Assembly (NCBI GenBank): GCA_035079385.1
Contig: JAVHKY010000083.1
Location: forward strand, 186,001 to 250,000
Length of the DNA stretch: 64,000 nt
Origin: Aspidiotus rigidus
Lineage: Eukaryota > Arthropoda > Insecta > Hemiptera > Diaspididae
Direction of reading: 5' to 3'
Shown: piece after piece, positions 23,121 through 33,529 of the stretch
How the letters are laid out: every line of letters begins with the position of its first letter
Numbering within the stretch: the stretch's first letter is position 1
Translations under genes and position numbers: made by a program
Notes under the pieces: model-generated
The model's input: only the letters and a program-made list of their open reading frames with translations
The model's database searches: none
What the model was told of the DNA's origin: nothing

Positions 23121-23576
23121 AGCCTGAATGTCGGTCAATCATGGGCCGTTCGGATCCCCCTCGCTACTAGCATTTCTTAGCGTAGTGTAAGCTTATTATA
23201 CCACATACTAGTTGACGAGTTTTTGATAGTTTTTCGTTATACTTATTAGGCCTAGCAGACAGTTTACTATACTATACTAGGCCTATACTGTAATTTGTCT
23301 GGGACCATTCCTCGGAAAATCGTCATAAGAAACCCTCACGATTTTGTCACATCTGGTGACATCAACACTGACCTTGCAGACTGAGCTAATTAGGCCAACG
23401 TTCCTGATATTTAGTAAACTGGAACTAGGGAGAGGGAGAAGAGGGGCGTAGTATGACGTCATAGGCCTGTACTAGGCTTGCAAAAGACTGCCCAAAGGAA
23501 CGGGTGAAGTCAGTGAGTGAGCTATCAGTCTACAATACAGTACCTATAATTAAGAATGAGGCCAATAAGGATGGCG

Positions 23577-24891
23577 TTATTTGTAGGTACAGTACCGACG
23601 GCTAAAACTTTATTTGTAGGTATATACTGACGGCTAAGGCGCTATTTGTAGGTACACAAAAGTTGGTACAATTTAAAGTAAAATTTTTGCGAATGTATTT
23701 GAATAGTGAAATATAAGTCAAAGGTACAGCTAAATTATACAGTAGTTATTATGTACTCTTAGGAACAATTTTCACACTCTTCAAAACATGCTTCGTGAAC
23801 TGGTGCCATACAACAATCTGTCAGCATCACCCCTTCTTCACCTATGCTGATGGACAAACCGCAGACTGGGCATTCAAGATGGAGGACGTCATCAGTTCTT
23901 TTACGGCATATACGTTTAGTGGCTCTCTTCGTAACATTAGCTGCTTTACGTTTTTGTCCTCGGCGGTCATCTGATGCTCCTTTTCTGTCAGACCTAGTTT
24001 TGTTGAAAGATAACTGTCTGTCGGTACGTTTTGGTCGTCCTCGTGACTTAAGTTTCGAGCGGAAGGTCAAGTTGCCAAATTTGTTCTGTCCCGAGGAAGT
24101 CGCAGGTAAGAGACTGTCTTGAGTATTAGGTAGAAGACTGTGTGGAGTGAGAGTATCTTCGTCCTCAGATTTATGGTCCACTCTTGGTCCATTCGTCAGT
24201 TGTTTGGAAGCTCCCAGTGTGACATCACAACCAGCTCAGACCAAAGTCTCAACTTCCTTCATGACGTTCAAGTACTTCGTAAATTCGGAAGTGCCGTGAT
24301 TAGCTGCAAGGGTTGCTATGTTCAACATGATCGGAAAGATTTTGTTGTACTTATCGCGTGTCTTCAATACTGTAAGCGAACTGTCAGCAGGGACATTCTC
24401 ATCCAACTCTTCTTCACAAGAGGAAACACTCTGAGAGCAAAAAGGAAGAACACTTTGAGATGAAGTTGTAGAGTTACTCCGATGATACCGTGTATGAAAC
24501 AAATTTGCGCTGAAAATGGACAATAGTGAACCAGTTTCTTGCTCTCTCTTCAACAGAATGTGTCGGCACGGCGTTTGATTTTGACTGAAATAGGTACAAG
24601 TGCAGGTAGTGGTGGAACATTCATACACGGTTTCCTCGTCCCCATACTTTTCACGTACGAACGTATCCTCGATATTCATATAATCCCGCCGCTTCTCCAA
24701 AACACTTCACTCATACTCTTTCTCTTATCTGCGACGAAAAAGTCAGCTTTTAACATGTTCTCTGTACCTACAAATAACGTTTTATTCGTCGGTACAGAGC
24801 AGAGTACAGTGTACCTACAAATAACGCCCTAGCCGTCAGTACGTACCTACAAATAACGATTTAGCCGTCGGTACAGAGTACCTACAAATAA
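23577..24891. mobile_element. MULE-like DNA transposon with repeat-built terminal inverted repeats
   Basis: The left terminus (23577-23655) has three units of ttatttgtaggtac alternating with accgacggcta. The right terminus (24772-24891) has four units in inverse orientation, so each TIR is an array of roughly 35-base subrepeats. The interior encodes a SWIM zinc-finger protein, a domain found at the C-terminus of MULE transposases. The catalytic core is absent, so this is an internally deleted or partly decayed copy. No 8-10-base target duplication was found by eye. Confidence 0.7.
23756..24709 (-). pseudogene. SWIM zinc-finger transposase C-terminal remnant with in-frame TGA
   Basis: One minus-strand frame runs from about 24709 to 23756, broken once by TGA at 24233-24235. 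The first part holds a SWIM motif, CTC-x9-CRH (C33, C35, C45, H47 counted from 24700). The second part has a basic stretch (KSRGRPKRTDRQ) and a C-terminal zinc-binding region: CPVC, DCC, HEAC, CENC, spaced like a PHD/RING-type finger. The 24700 start is TTG, with an upstream stop shortly before, so there is no credible N-terminus. SWIM domains follow the catalytic core in MULE transposases and in ZSWIM host genes. The flanking inverted repeats favour a transposon origin. The frame is otherwise intact over about 315 codons. Confidence 0.72.
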
Positions 24892-26200
24892 TCACATCGT
24901 AAATAAAAAGATTGTACAAGGCTAAGAATGAGGGTGAACGAGTGGGTAGGGTGAGGCCTTCAGCTAATCAGCGTAACATATATTTGGTACGTTGAGAAAT
25001 ACTCACGAGGGGGAGGAGCGGAAGTTACTATGACGTCATCATGGCCGATATGGACGTACCAAAAGTCGATATGATAGGTAGAATCGATTCAATACGATCG
25101 ATAAAATCGATATATTACGTCAAAGTGCAGGAAGCAAGCAAATAAAATGCCTTACTTCTTATCTCTGGAAAAGACATGTCAGCTTCTGCCCTGTACCACG
25201 GTATTTTTTTTTCCGAAGAAAAAATTTTCTTCTTGTTTATTAATTTTTTTTTCGTACTTGAAAATGTTAGTTATCATTCAGCCGGTTATCGTCAGGCACA
25301 AGAGAGAGATAAATGTATTCACTTTCAGGAAGACCAAGTGTTTGAGCACGGAAAACAAAATAGATAATTTTTTACCAAAAACATTAGTTTTCGTGGGTGA
25401 TGATAAGGGATTGACAAGGTACAGATCTCATTTATCTTCAGTCAGCCACGCTGATTTGAATTCCGAAATCCAAATGATTTTATTAGTTCTAATACGACAC
25501 CATACTGCAACGAGTACTACATATACAATCTTTCACAACCTGGTATTGAGATCAGTCTATCGTGAAGACTAAATTATCAATACGACCTACTTATTTATCG
25601 GATTATTACAGTTTAACAAGCTGGACACCGAACGTAGGCAATTTATAAATTATTCCGCAAGATTCTCGATAATTATGACAACAATGTCCGAGCAAAAAAT
25701 GTAATCTTCCGGTATCAAAAATAATAGCGTGTCCACTACTTCACAATGGAGGGCACTAGATAACTTCGTGAATGCAAAAAAAAAAACGATTTTTCGAAGA
25801 GTTAATTTGAATTGTCCGATTTAAAAAAATAATAGCGCATCAAATTGGATATTCTCAAAGTTATTCAATTCCTCTACCTTTACTATGGTGTCAGCCACGG
25901 CCGGGTGTCAGCTCTACCATAAAAACTGAACGTACTCGTATATTGACCGATAACTACGGTTTATAATTGTCAAGAATACAATTACAGAAACAAGCCTGTA
26001 GTGGAGTGATACCCCCTTCTGCACAAAGGTAGTCTTTTCAAGATCGTGGATCAATATAGTACTTCGCATGGGACAATCGTATAGTATATTGTCAGGAAAA
26101 AAGACAACTGATGAAACCAACTTGTTCGGTTGAGGCTTCCACCGATTAGTCTAGTCTAGTACATGACACTATCCTGTAGAGTAGATAAGGCTACAAAAAT
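24892..26200. other. Gene B intron 1, no gene recognised
   Basis: 24905-25110 resembles 50650-50805, sharing the core tcaatacgatcgataaaatc next to an agtcgatatgat phrase. The ORF at 25147-25572 has no recognisable domain. The rest is AT-rich. Confidence 0.5.
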
Positions 26201-26209
26201 GTACGGATC

Positions 26210-26370
26210 CAGGGGTGCCGCGAACTTCGTATGAAATTTTGGGGGGGACGGTTTTTTCCTTTCTTCTCGTAACATTATTGGGGGGGGGGCTTTTATTATT
26301 TTTTTTTCCTTGTTAAAAATTTTTTGGGGGGCGAAATGTTCGTAAGCTTTGGGGGGTCACGGCACCCCTG
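26210..26370. mobile_element. hAT-like MITE, 161 bases, with 8-base target duplication
   Basis: Terminal inverted repeat caggggtgccg/cggcacccctg with tacggatc at 26202-26209 and 26371-26378. Short TIRs of this type plus 8-base duplications are typical of hAT elements. The interior has several G-runs of six to ten. Confidence 0.92.
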
Positions 26371-26378
26371 TACGGATC

Positions 26379-27560
26379 TACGGGCGCAAATCTAGGAATC
26401 AGAGGGGGAAAGGGATTAAGTGAAGGATAAATTCCTTAAGTCCGAAGGACTTGGTGGCATAAACGCGGTCTTTCCATTGTTATGGATCAATGTACTCGTA
26501 GGATATCCTTCCTTATATATTAGCACAAGAAAAAGAAAAAGATAATTGATCAAACTAGCCCGCCAGGGGTGACGGGGTGGTGCGTAATGACTTCTTTCAG
26601 CAACTACTATTTCCTCGCATTTGTAAAAAAAAACAGAGACAGCATGGTTTTTTAAACAGCTCAACTCAACACCCAGAAAAGAAAAAAAATAGTATGATTA
26701 AGCTATACTGGTTTCGATTTGAAAAAACAGCAAAAGAAACAGAAATGAATCACACGTGAAAATTTAGCAATATATATCGATTGTGTTTCACGCGAATTTA
26801 ACTATCTTCGTACCTGAAATGAAATCAGGCAAGTATTCTGCGATGATTTTATAGCATAAGAACAATAAATCATCCTCAGTTTATTGCTTATGATGATTGT
26901 TTTCAGTTGGCGGTCTCGTGGGTACAGTAGGTACCGGTAACTTATTAATATTTACTTCGACGACTGCTGTTTATCTACTCATTTATTTATTAATGTATAC
27001 CAGGTATTCATTTAATTTTTTTTATTGAAAAACAACGCCTCAAAATTTTACCTCCTCACTGGTTTCGTGACTGAAGTGAAAATACGACAGAAGAAAGAAA
27101 CAAATCATTATCACGGCTGCGTTGCGGTTAAAGGAATTAGAAATACGTTCGTCATTCTTCGAATTTAAACTTTTACGATCGCAAAATTTTTCACTCATCC
27201 ACACGATTCGGAAATTACAAATATTTTACGCATCACCGTTTTCACATTACGCGTCTTCGAAATTTCAAGAATAAAGGGAATTTATCTCGAAAATCTAAAT
27301 GATCGAGCGCGCAAGGTTTGGAAGCCAGATAAAAATTTTCGCTATTGAACTACAAAAGGAAAAATCGATGGGAAATAATTTTTGGAAATACGCAAATAGA
27401 GTGGAAGGATATTATTCGAGATGATAGAGCTCGGACACTTCTGTGATCATTTGATATTTTTAATGTCATTATTGACGACACTGCACTCCACATTAATGTG
27501 AAAATCCGCAAGTGCCCCTTCCTCTCGTTATCAGACTTGGAAAATTTTTGAAGAAATACT
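26379..27560. other. Gene B intron 1, no gene recognised
   Basis: AT-rich sequence with short ORFs of no recognisable family and no evident repeats. Confidence 0.45.
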
Positions 27561-29465
27561 GCGTAGTGATTGGTTCATCGGCTCATGTGCTACGTTTTTA
27601 TTGGCTACCAGGTTTGCTGTCATTCCATTGGTCGGTTCTTTTCTTCCTCACACGTACAATCACCAAGCTGTAATCTTTTATTGACAAACGTGCTGATTAC
27701 ATTGTTCAAGAAGCTGGCTTTTCTCCTTTTGGCCTTTGCAATCTTTATCTGTTCACAGAGTTTTCTTCTTTACTTGTCATCTCCTTTGACGTTTTGTACT
27801 CCTTTCTCCTGATATCGAACCTTCTCCCAGTCTCACCGATGTAGATATCTTCACACTGTTTGCAGCTAAGCTTGTACACTTCACTCAAGCTTCCTTCATC
27901 CTTTTCCTCTGTCTATTCACTATATGGGTGGGTTGTTATGGATGCCTACATTCACATCATGACCACTGAATGCCTGTATCACATTATTGTGCGTATACTC
28001 CTATGTAAGACACTGATCTGGAGTACTTTCTCACTGTTCTGTCATAGATCCTCGTTTGTTCTTCTCTATTCCCGAGGACTCCCTCAACCACGCCTCTAGA
28101 GTAGCCATTGGCTGCTGCGATCTGCTTCACTATCTCAATTCCCAAAAGTTTTGAATCGCCGCTAGCTTGGGCCTGGGGTGCTATTGACGGTGTCGGTGTG
28201 CGTTGGCTTCCTGTAGATTTTGTTCTCGATCTTGTTGTTCTCCAGTGTGAGTGTCAGGACCAAATAGTTGATTGTCTCACTGCCCTTTTCCACAGTGAAT
28301 TTGATACTCTCATTCATCGCATTCGTTTTCAAAAGAAATCGGTCCATCTGACCACACAATCAATACATCATCCAAGTATCTGGGCTAGCACTTGACCGAG
28401 TTCTTAACTGGCTGCCTTTCAATATTATGTTTTCCATGTCATTTATGGATACCTCTGCCAGTATCAGTGACAGCGATTGCTTTATCGACAATGTCCTGGC
28501 ACACGATTTCTTCCCCTATTTTTGCGTACATCAGCCCGTCACGGTTCCCATGGTGTCAGCTGTTTGCAGCAGGGTGAGAAGTCCCTCTTTTGGTACGGTA
28601 CCAAATATATTTATCACGTCCAAAGATATCAGTTTATCATTGCTCTTGATTACTACATTCTCCGATCACTCTACCAACCTGCCCTTATTGTTTCTAATAC
28701 TTAATTTTGTTTAGGTGCGAACTGGTAGGTTTCTTTCAAAAATCTCGCGTCCATTTTCACAATCGCGTAACATGGTGATTGAATGCTATTCAACCGGTGG
28801 TCTCATCGAGCGACCCGCGTTGTGGATTTTTACAAGCCCTCTGAATTTTGGGGAATGCCAGATGCATTTTTCTCTTTCAACATGGTTTTCAGCCTGTTAT
28901 GGTATTTCTGGGTCGTTTCTTTCTTAAGCTCTTGGTATCCATTCTCTGCAATGTATGACTCCACTTTTGGCGAATAAAGTTCTTCTTCTCCATTTCCACT
29001 ACCGTGTTGCCTATGTCCACCTTTGTCAAGATCAAGTTGTACTGTCACATCTTCATCTAAAGATTTGTGACTTGCGTTCTATCATATTGGTTCACGACTC
29101 ATTCTCCTGGATATCCACCAGTACTTTTCCAATGCTGGTTCGGCCTTCTGGTCTCACGTCAGATTTCATGGTTTGGATTACTTTTTCGCAGATAATTGCC
29201 ATATCTTTGAGCTTACACTGTGTCAATTTCTCTGGCTGGTTGTACTCAACACCTTTTTATAGAATCTTTCATTTTCTTCCGTGAAAGTGACGCTCGATAG
29301 GTTCTCGGCTCTGGGAGCAAAGTTGCGCTTTGGTATCTCTATCTCTTTTTTTCTCTCTGCTTTGTTTTGCGTAAGTTCTCTAAGTTTCTTTATGATCGGT
29401 TACGTTCGGCTTCCATCACTCGGTTTTTTACGTATTCCTCTCCTAAGGTAAATACTATTAGCTAC
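27560..29465 (-). mobile_element. Penelope-like element 2, same family as PLE 1, decayed
   Basis: Read on the minus strand from about 29465: an N-terminal region (GKVLVDIQENES), RT finger region, ISLDVINIFGTVPKEGLLTLL (motif A kept), then the matched strand INYLVLTLTLENNKIE-KIYRKPTHTDT at 28359-28162, and the GIY-YIG signature VYKLSCKQCEDIYIGETGRRF near 27820-27900. The 3' region with CCAAT boxes ends near 27560, without the TATA box or hammerhead-like motif of PLE 1. Many stops and frameshifts interrupt it. It preserves the N-terminal half missing from PLE 1. Plus-strand ORFs in this interval are antisense shadows. Confidence 0.88.
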
Positions 29466-29615
29466 AATTAGCTTGACATGCAGTATACTAGACTAAGCCC
29501 CCGACTTATAGCATACTAGACTGAGCAAGTGAGCCCAAGGAATTTACACAGGTTACAGGTATGTCCAACTGATGATTTTCGTCCAATTTTCATTTTAGTT
29601 CTACCTAACTTTCAC
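29390..29615 (-). repeat. PLE 5' end and leader, paired with 30990-31230
   Basis: This sequence (including agtatactaga and gcatactagact words and gatgattttcg) is homologous to 30990-31230 in the same orientation. It spans the PLE N-terminus and its upstream leader. Confidence 0.75.
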
Positions 29616-29722
29616 CTGCAGCGCTAGTGAAGTCCCATATAAATTACATATGACGCTACTAACGCTGCAAGTGTAGGTAGAACTAGGGCGAAAATCGGGT
29701 GAAAATTATCAGTTGGTATACC
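29568..29722. mobile_element. Hairpin MITE
   Basis: Left ggtatgtccaactgatgatt pairs with the complement of atcagttggtatacc at the right. Inside, cacctgcagcgctagt pairs with ctaacgctgcaagtg. The centre is near 29645. Confidence 0.8.
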
Positions 29723-29878
29723 CATGTAAGGTCTTTAGAGAGCCGTGAGGCACCCAGCCGACAATACAGCATACCAGCCAAATGCAGGCACATCCATAAA
29801 TTAAAAACTCATCTGTTATATCGATTATATTTGATGTATTCATATATCAATGTATTATAAGTAATTCTACATAGATGA

Positions 29879-30174
29879 ACTAGGGCAAAAAGGGACAAGG
29901 GGACGGACAGAGCGAGTGAACCCGTCAGTTTGATCTCAGAGCTAATGTCTTACCTGGCGTATCTCGAAGCACTTGAGTTTCAAGAAACCTTCCCTAAAAA
30001 AGATCTTCATTTATTTGGGCCTGCTAACTAGGGCAAAAAGGGACAAGGGGACGGACAGAGCGAGTGAACCCGTCAGTTTGATCTCAGAGCTAATGTCTTA
30101 CCTGGCGTATCTCGAAGCACTTGAGTTTCAAGAAACCTTCCCTAAAAAAGATCTTCATTTATTTGGGCCTGCTA
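29879..30174 (+). repeat. Exact tandem duplication of a 148-base unit
   Basis: 29879-30026 and 30027-30174 appear identical, from actagggcaaaaagg to ttgggcctgcta. The lack of differences points to a recent event. Confidence 0.93.
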
Positions 30175-30954
30175 GAACAATTTTTTAAAATTGAATTTGT
30201 AGGAGAGGAACAGTTGATTCACAATTTTAGAACTGGAAGTGCATGTTACAGGCAGCGAAAAATGGGTCTTGTATGACGTCATAGAAAATCGAATATTGCA
30301 TTAGAGCTCCTACCTGGGCCCAGAAAGAACCAAATGTGGGGTTATTGATTTGAACAGAAAAAGATTCTGAGATGATCAATGACGAGTAAAGCGGTGTGAA
30401 TATGAGGCTTGGGCCATATACTCCATTGAGAAAATTATAATTTTGGTTGACGTTGAATAGAATTTATAATTATACGCCCTACGTTGGTACCTTCAAAGCC
30501 TCTCTGAGGTGCTCTTGCCAGAAAAGAGGCCTTTGGAAGCTAGAAAGAATCTTCACAAGAAGAAGCAACTTAAAATGAAAAATTTGTTTACTGTATCACA
30601 TATTTTTGATACAGTACAGACACGTGCTCGTCAAGTTCTTGAATAAGATTTTCAGGAAGTGGAAAAGTTAGATAAGCGTGCAATGACACGGATAAGGAAC
30701 GGGCGATGTAGGTACGATAAATAATGTACTCGTTATCAATGCAGGCCTAAGTTGAACTCCGATCGTCTACTTTGTTGCTTATGTTCATTTGAGGATAGTC
30801 ATCTCGAACACAATCTGCTCAGACCTCGTCCACTACCGAAAGAAATTTTCACTTTTAGTGCGTACTGTGCCGTGTGAAGTTTCTTATTCTAAATCATTTG
30901 TGTGCCAGCGGGATCTTCTATTTCACTTTGAACGAATGATGTTCCCCAAATCGA
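30175..30954. other. Gene B intron 1, no gene recognised
   Basis: AT-rich DNA with a tgacgtcat word near 30275 and no recognised gene. Confidence 0.45.
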
Positions 30955-31230
30955 TCATCTTATTTTGGTGAGTACTATCGAGAAATTGAAGTTTCTTTTC
31001 GATCCGTTTCGTTCGAGCTTCCACTCGGTTTTTCTTATATTCCTCTCCTCTGTTGAATACCATTGGCTAATTAGCTTCACGTGCAGTATACTAGAGTGCA
31101 TGAGGCCCCAAAACCTAGTTAGCTTAACATAGAGCATACTAGACTTATACTCTGAGCCTAAGGAACTTATGCAGGAATACCTAAATGATAATTTTCGCTC
31201 GATTTTCGCTCTGGTTTTACTCTGCTTTCC
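30955..31230 (-). mobile_element. PLE 5' fragment (N-terminus and leader)
   Basis: The minus strand encodes EERNIRKTEWKLERNGSKRN, corresponding to the N-terminal region near 29400-29465 of PLE 2, and 31060-31230 matches the PLE 2 leader. It stops a few bases before the ORF at 31246, so that ORF begins exactly at the edge of PLE-related DNA. Confidence 0.7.
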
Positions 31231-31245
31231 TTTTTTTTTACATCG

Positions 31246-33138
31246 ATGTCTAGGTTGTTTCGTGTTGTCCTATGTGCCGCATCAAGCGTGGAATTATGGT
31301 ATGATGGGATACCAAGGGTCAAACAGCTTGAAGCCCGCCGTAACAGTGTCGTTTTCAGGGTGACCATGAATAACAGTCGGCCTGTGGTGCTAACCGATTC
31401 AAATATACGACAATTTCTAATACGTTGTTCCAAGGGACCAACTATCTTTCCGCAGCTCCTGAGAACCAATAACTCGCAAATGGTATATCCCCCGTATAAA
31501 CTTTTAGTTCCTTCGCCATCGAATCGTAAACAAAAATTTAATTACTGCGATCGAGAAAAAATCTGGCAATCTCCAGAAAGGTTGGTTCTTCTCGATTCGA
31601 AAGAGTATATTTATGAACTGAAGAATCTGCTAGAAGACGCCGAGTACGAACTATTAATAGGTGGGTGGTTTGTTTGGTCGAACGAGACGTGGCAACAATT
31701 TCAGTTTATCGATTCTGTTTATACGGAGACCCTCGAACCTCCGGTCACAATGGACGGCTATTTCTGGATAAGAGACGAGTTTCCGTTATCAAGACAACGA
31801 ACTGTGACAATATTTTGGGAGAAGTGTGACGGAGAAGGTATCCTTGTACAACACAAAATTAATGGCGAAGAAGTTCCAAATTCTATGAGGACTATTGCCT
31901 TAAAAGCTGGTCACCTGACAACTTCGATCAGTATGGAAGAGCTTATATTTTATATTTATAAAAAAAGTAGAAATGGTTCCACAGGGAGTAGGCTCTCAAA
32001 CATTAGAATCCCTAGTCACAGAAACAGACTATCGACAATTCCTTGGGACATTAGCTACCACCATTACAACGCCAGTGAAGGAAGAATAGAATGGGAAGTT
32101 GATGTAGAAATCGCTACCGAAGCTATTGTGTTTTGGTTCTCCTCTTACGAAGATCCTATAGCATTCGCACGCGAGCCATCGGAGCTTAAAGGGATAAGAA
32201 TCTATGCACAAACTCCCTTAGCAGTGGGGGTGAGTATCAACTTTGGTAGTAGTTACAGTACTGGAATGGTGCCTATATTTTCGTTGAACAATGTCATAGA
32301 ACTTTATTTGAATACAAATAATACTGAGAAAGTTGAAACGTCGAATGTAACTGAGGGTGGAATATCATCAAGACATCCAGATACAACCTCAAACGCAAAT
32401 CGCTCCAGCACGTCATCGTCAGAGCCCCTAGAGATGCATATAAATAACACTGAACATATGCTGGAAGCAAATAGTGGTAAACGGACAGGACCTAGCAAAC
32501 TTGTTCCGCAGAGTACGCGTAATATTTCAAGCGATATAGAGAACGTGGAAGAGCCACATGTACCCGAATCTGGAATTGAAACGTCAACCGTAACTGAGGG
32601 TGGAACATCATCCAGACATCCAGAGACGATCACAAATGGAAATTGTTCCAACAGGTCATTGTCAGAGCCTCCGGAGATGCACATAAATAACACTGAACAT
32701 ATGCTAGAAGCAAACAGTGGGACAGGGTCTTGCCAACCCGTTTCGCAGAATACGCGTCATATTCCAAGCGATATAGAGAACGTGGAAGAGCCACATGTTC
32801 CCGAATCTGGAGTTGAAACGTCAACCGTAATTGAGAGTGGAACATCATCCAGATATCAAGATTGTTCCAACAGGTCGTTATCAGAGCCCCCAGAGATGCA
32901 CATAAATAACACTGAACACATGCTGGAAGCAAATAAAGGGACAGGATCTTGCCAACCCGTTTCGCAGAATACGCGTCATATTCCAAGCGATATAGAGAAC
33001 GTGGAAGAACCACATGTTCCCGAATCTGGAGTTGAAACGTCAACCGTAACTGGGGGTGGAATATCATCAACACATCCAGATACAACCTCAAACGCGAATC
33101 GTACCAGAACGTCAGACCCCCAGAGACGCACATGAATA
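31246..33138 (+). CDS. Unrecognised 629-residue protein with C-terminal repeats
   Basis: A single uninterrupted frame, by far the longest host-like ORF here. I do not recognise the family. The N-terminus (LFRVVLCAASSVEL) is a weak signal-peptide candidate, and several N-glycosylation sequons are consistent with secretion; both are inference. Residues about 20-360 look globular, rich in W, Y and alternating hydrophobic strands (ELLIGGWFVW, VTIFWEKCDGEG, AIVFWFSSYEDP). From residue 364 the protein is repetitive: units of 81, 79 and 73 residues share ETSTVTEGG, SEPPEMHINNTEHMLEAN and DIENVEEPHVPESG, and a fourth is cut short. There is no upstream in-frame ATG (stop at 31189). A T-rich tract followed by tctag just after the ATG could instead be a splice acceptor, making this an exon. 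It lies in gene B intron 1 on the opposite strand. Confidence 0.7.
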
Positions 33139-33260
33139 ACACGGAACATGTGGAGAAAGCAAATAGTGTGGAACGGACAGATTTGCCAAATCGTTTCGCA
33201 GAATACACTTGTTATTCCAATTCAATGTAGAGCATGTGAAAGATGTACATATACACAAAA
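32335..33260 (+). repeat. In-gene tandem repeats of 243, 237 and 219 bases plus a decayed unit
   Basis: gaaacg-anchored units start at 32335, 32578, 32815 and 33034. The fourth unit has lost one base in the ccccc tract near 33117 (cagacccccagag against cagagcccccagag), which shifts the frame and creates the stop at 33136. Similarity continues to about 33260 with further indels, including the original frame at tttcgcagaatac. Confidence 0.85.
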
Positions 33261-33515
33261 AAATTCTATTAAACCTTACACAACTTATTATTCAAAACGC
33301 CAAGGCCCGAACCAGGCCCAGGAGAATATAGCGGGACGACACTGACTTTCTTTTTCACAACTTCAAGACCACGACTATTTACGATTTCTTATAAATGGAT
33401 CTCCATGAAGGTCCCACGCTCAGAGGAAAGGACACCCTACCCCCTCTCCTGTGTCTTACTTTTATTTGGTCAAATTAGTTCGAAAAAGATAGTATTCATC
33501 AATAAGGGCAGTCTT

Positions 33516-33521
33516 AATAAA
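33516..33521 (+). terminator. Candidate polyadenylation signal for the 629-codon ORF
   Basis: aataaa about 380 bases downstream of the stop codon, the first such hexamer noticed on this strand. In AT-rich DNA this is weak evidence. Confidence 0.3.
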
Positions 33522-33529
33522 ATTTAAAA

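Noticed and set aside
24233..24235. Selenocysteine at the TGA in the SWIM frame
   Set aside because: No selenoprotein family match and the gene is a transposon remnant; a nonsense mutation is simpler.
27570..29284. Series of plus-strand ORFs
   Set aside because: They are antisense of the decayed minus-strand PLE 2.
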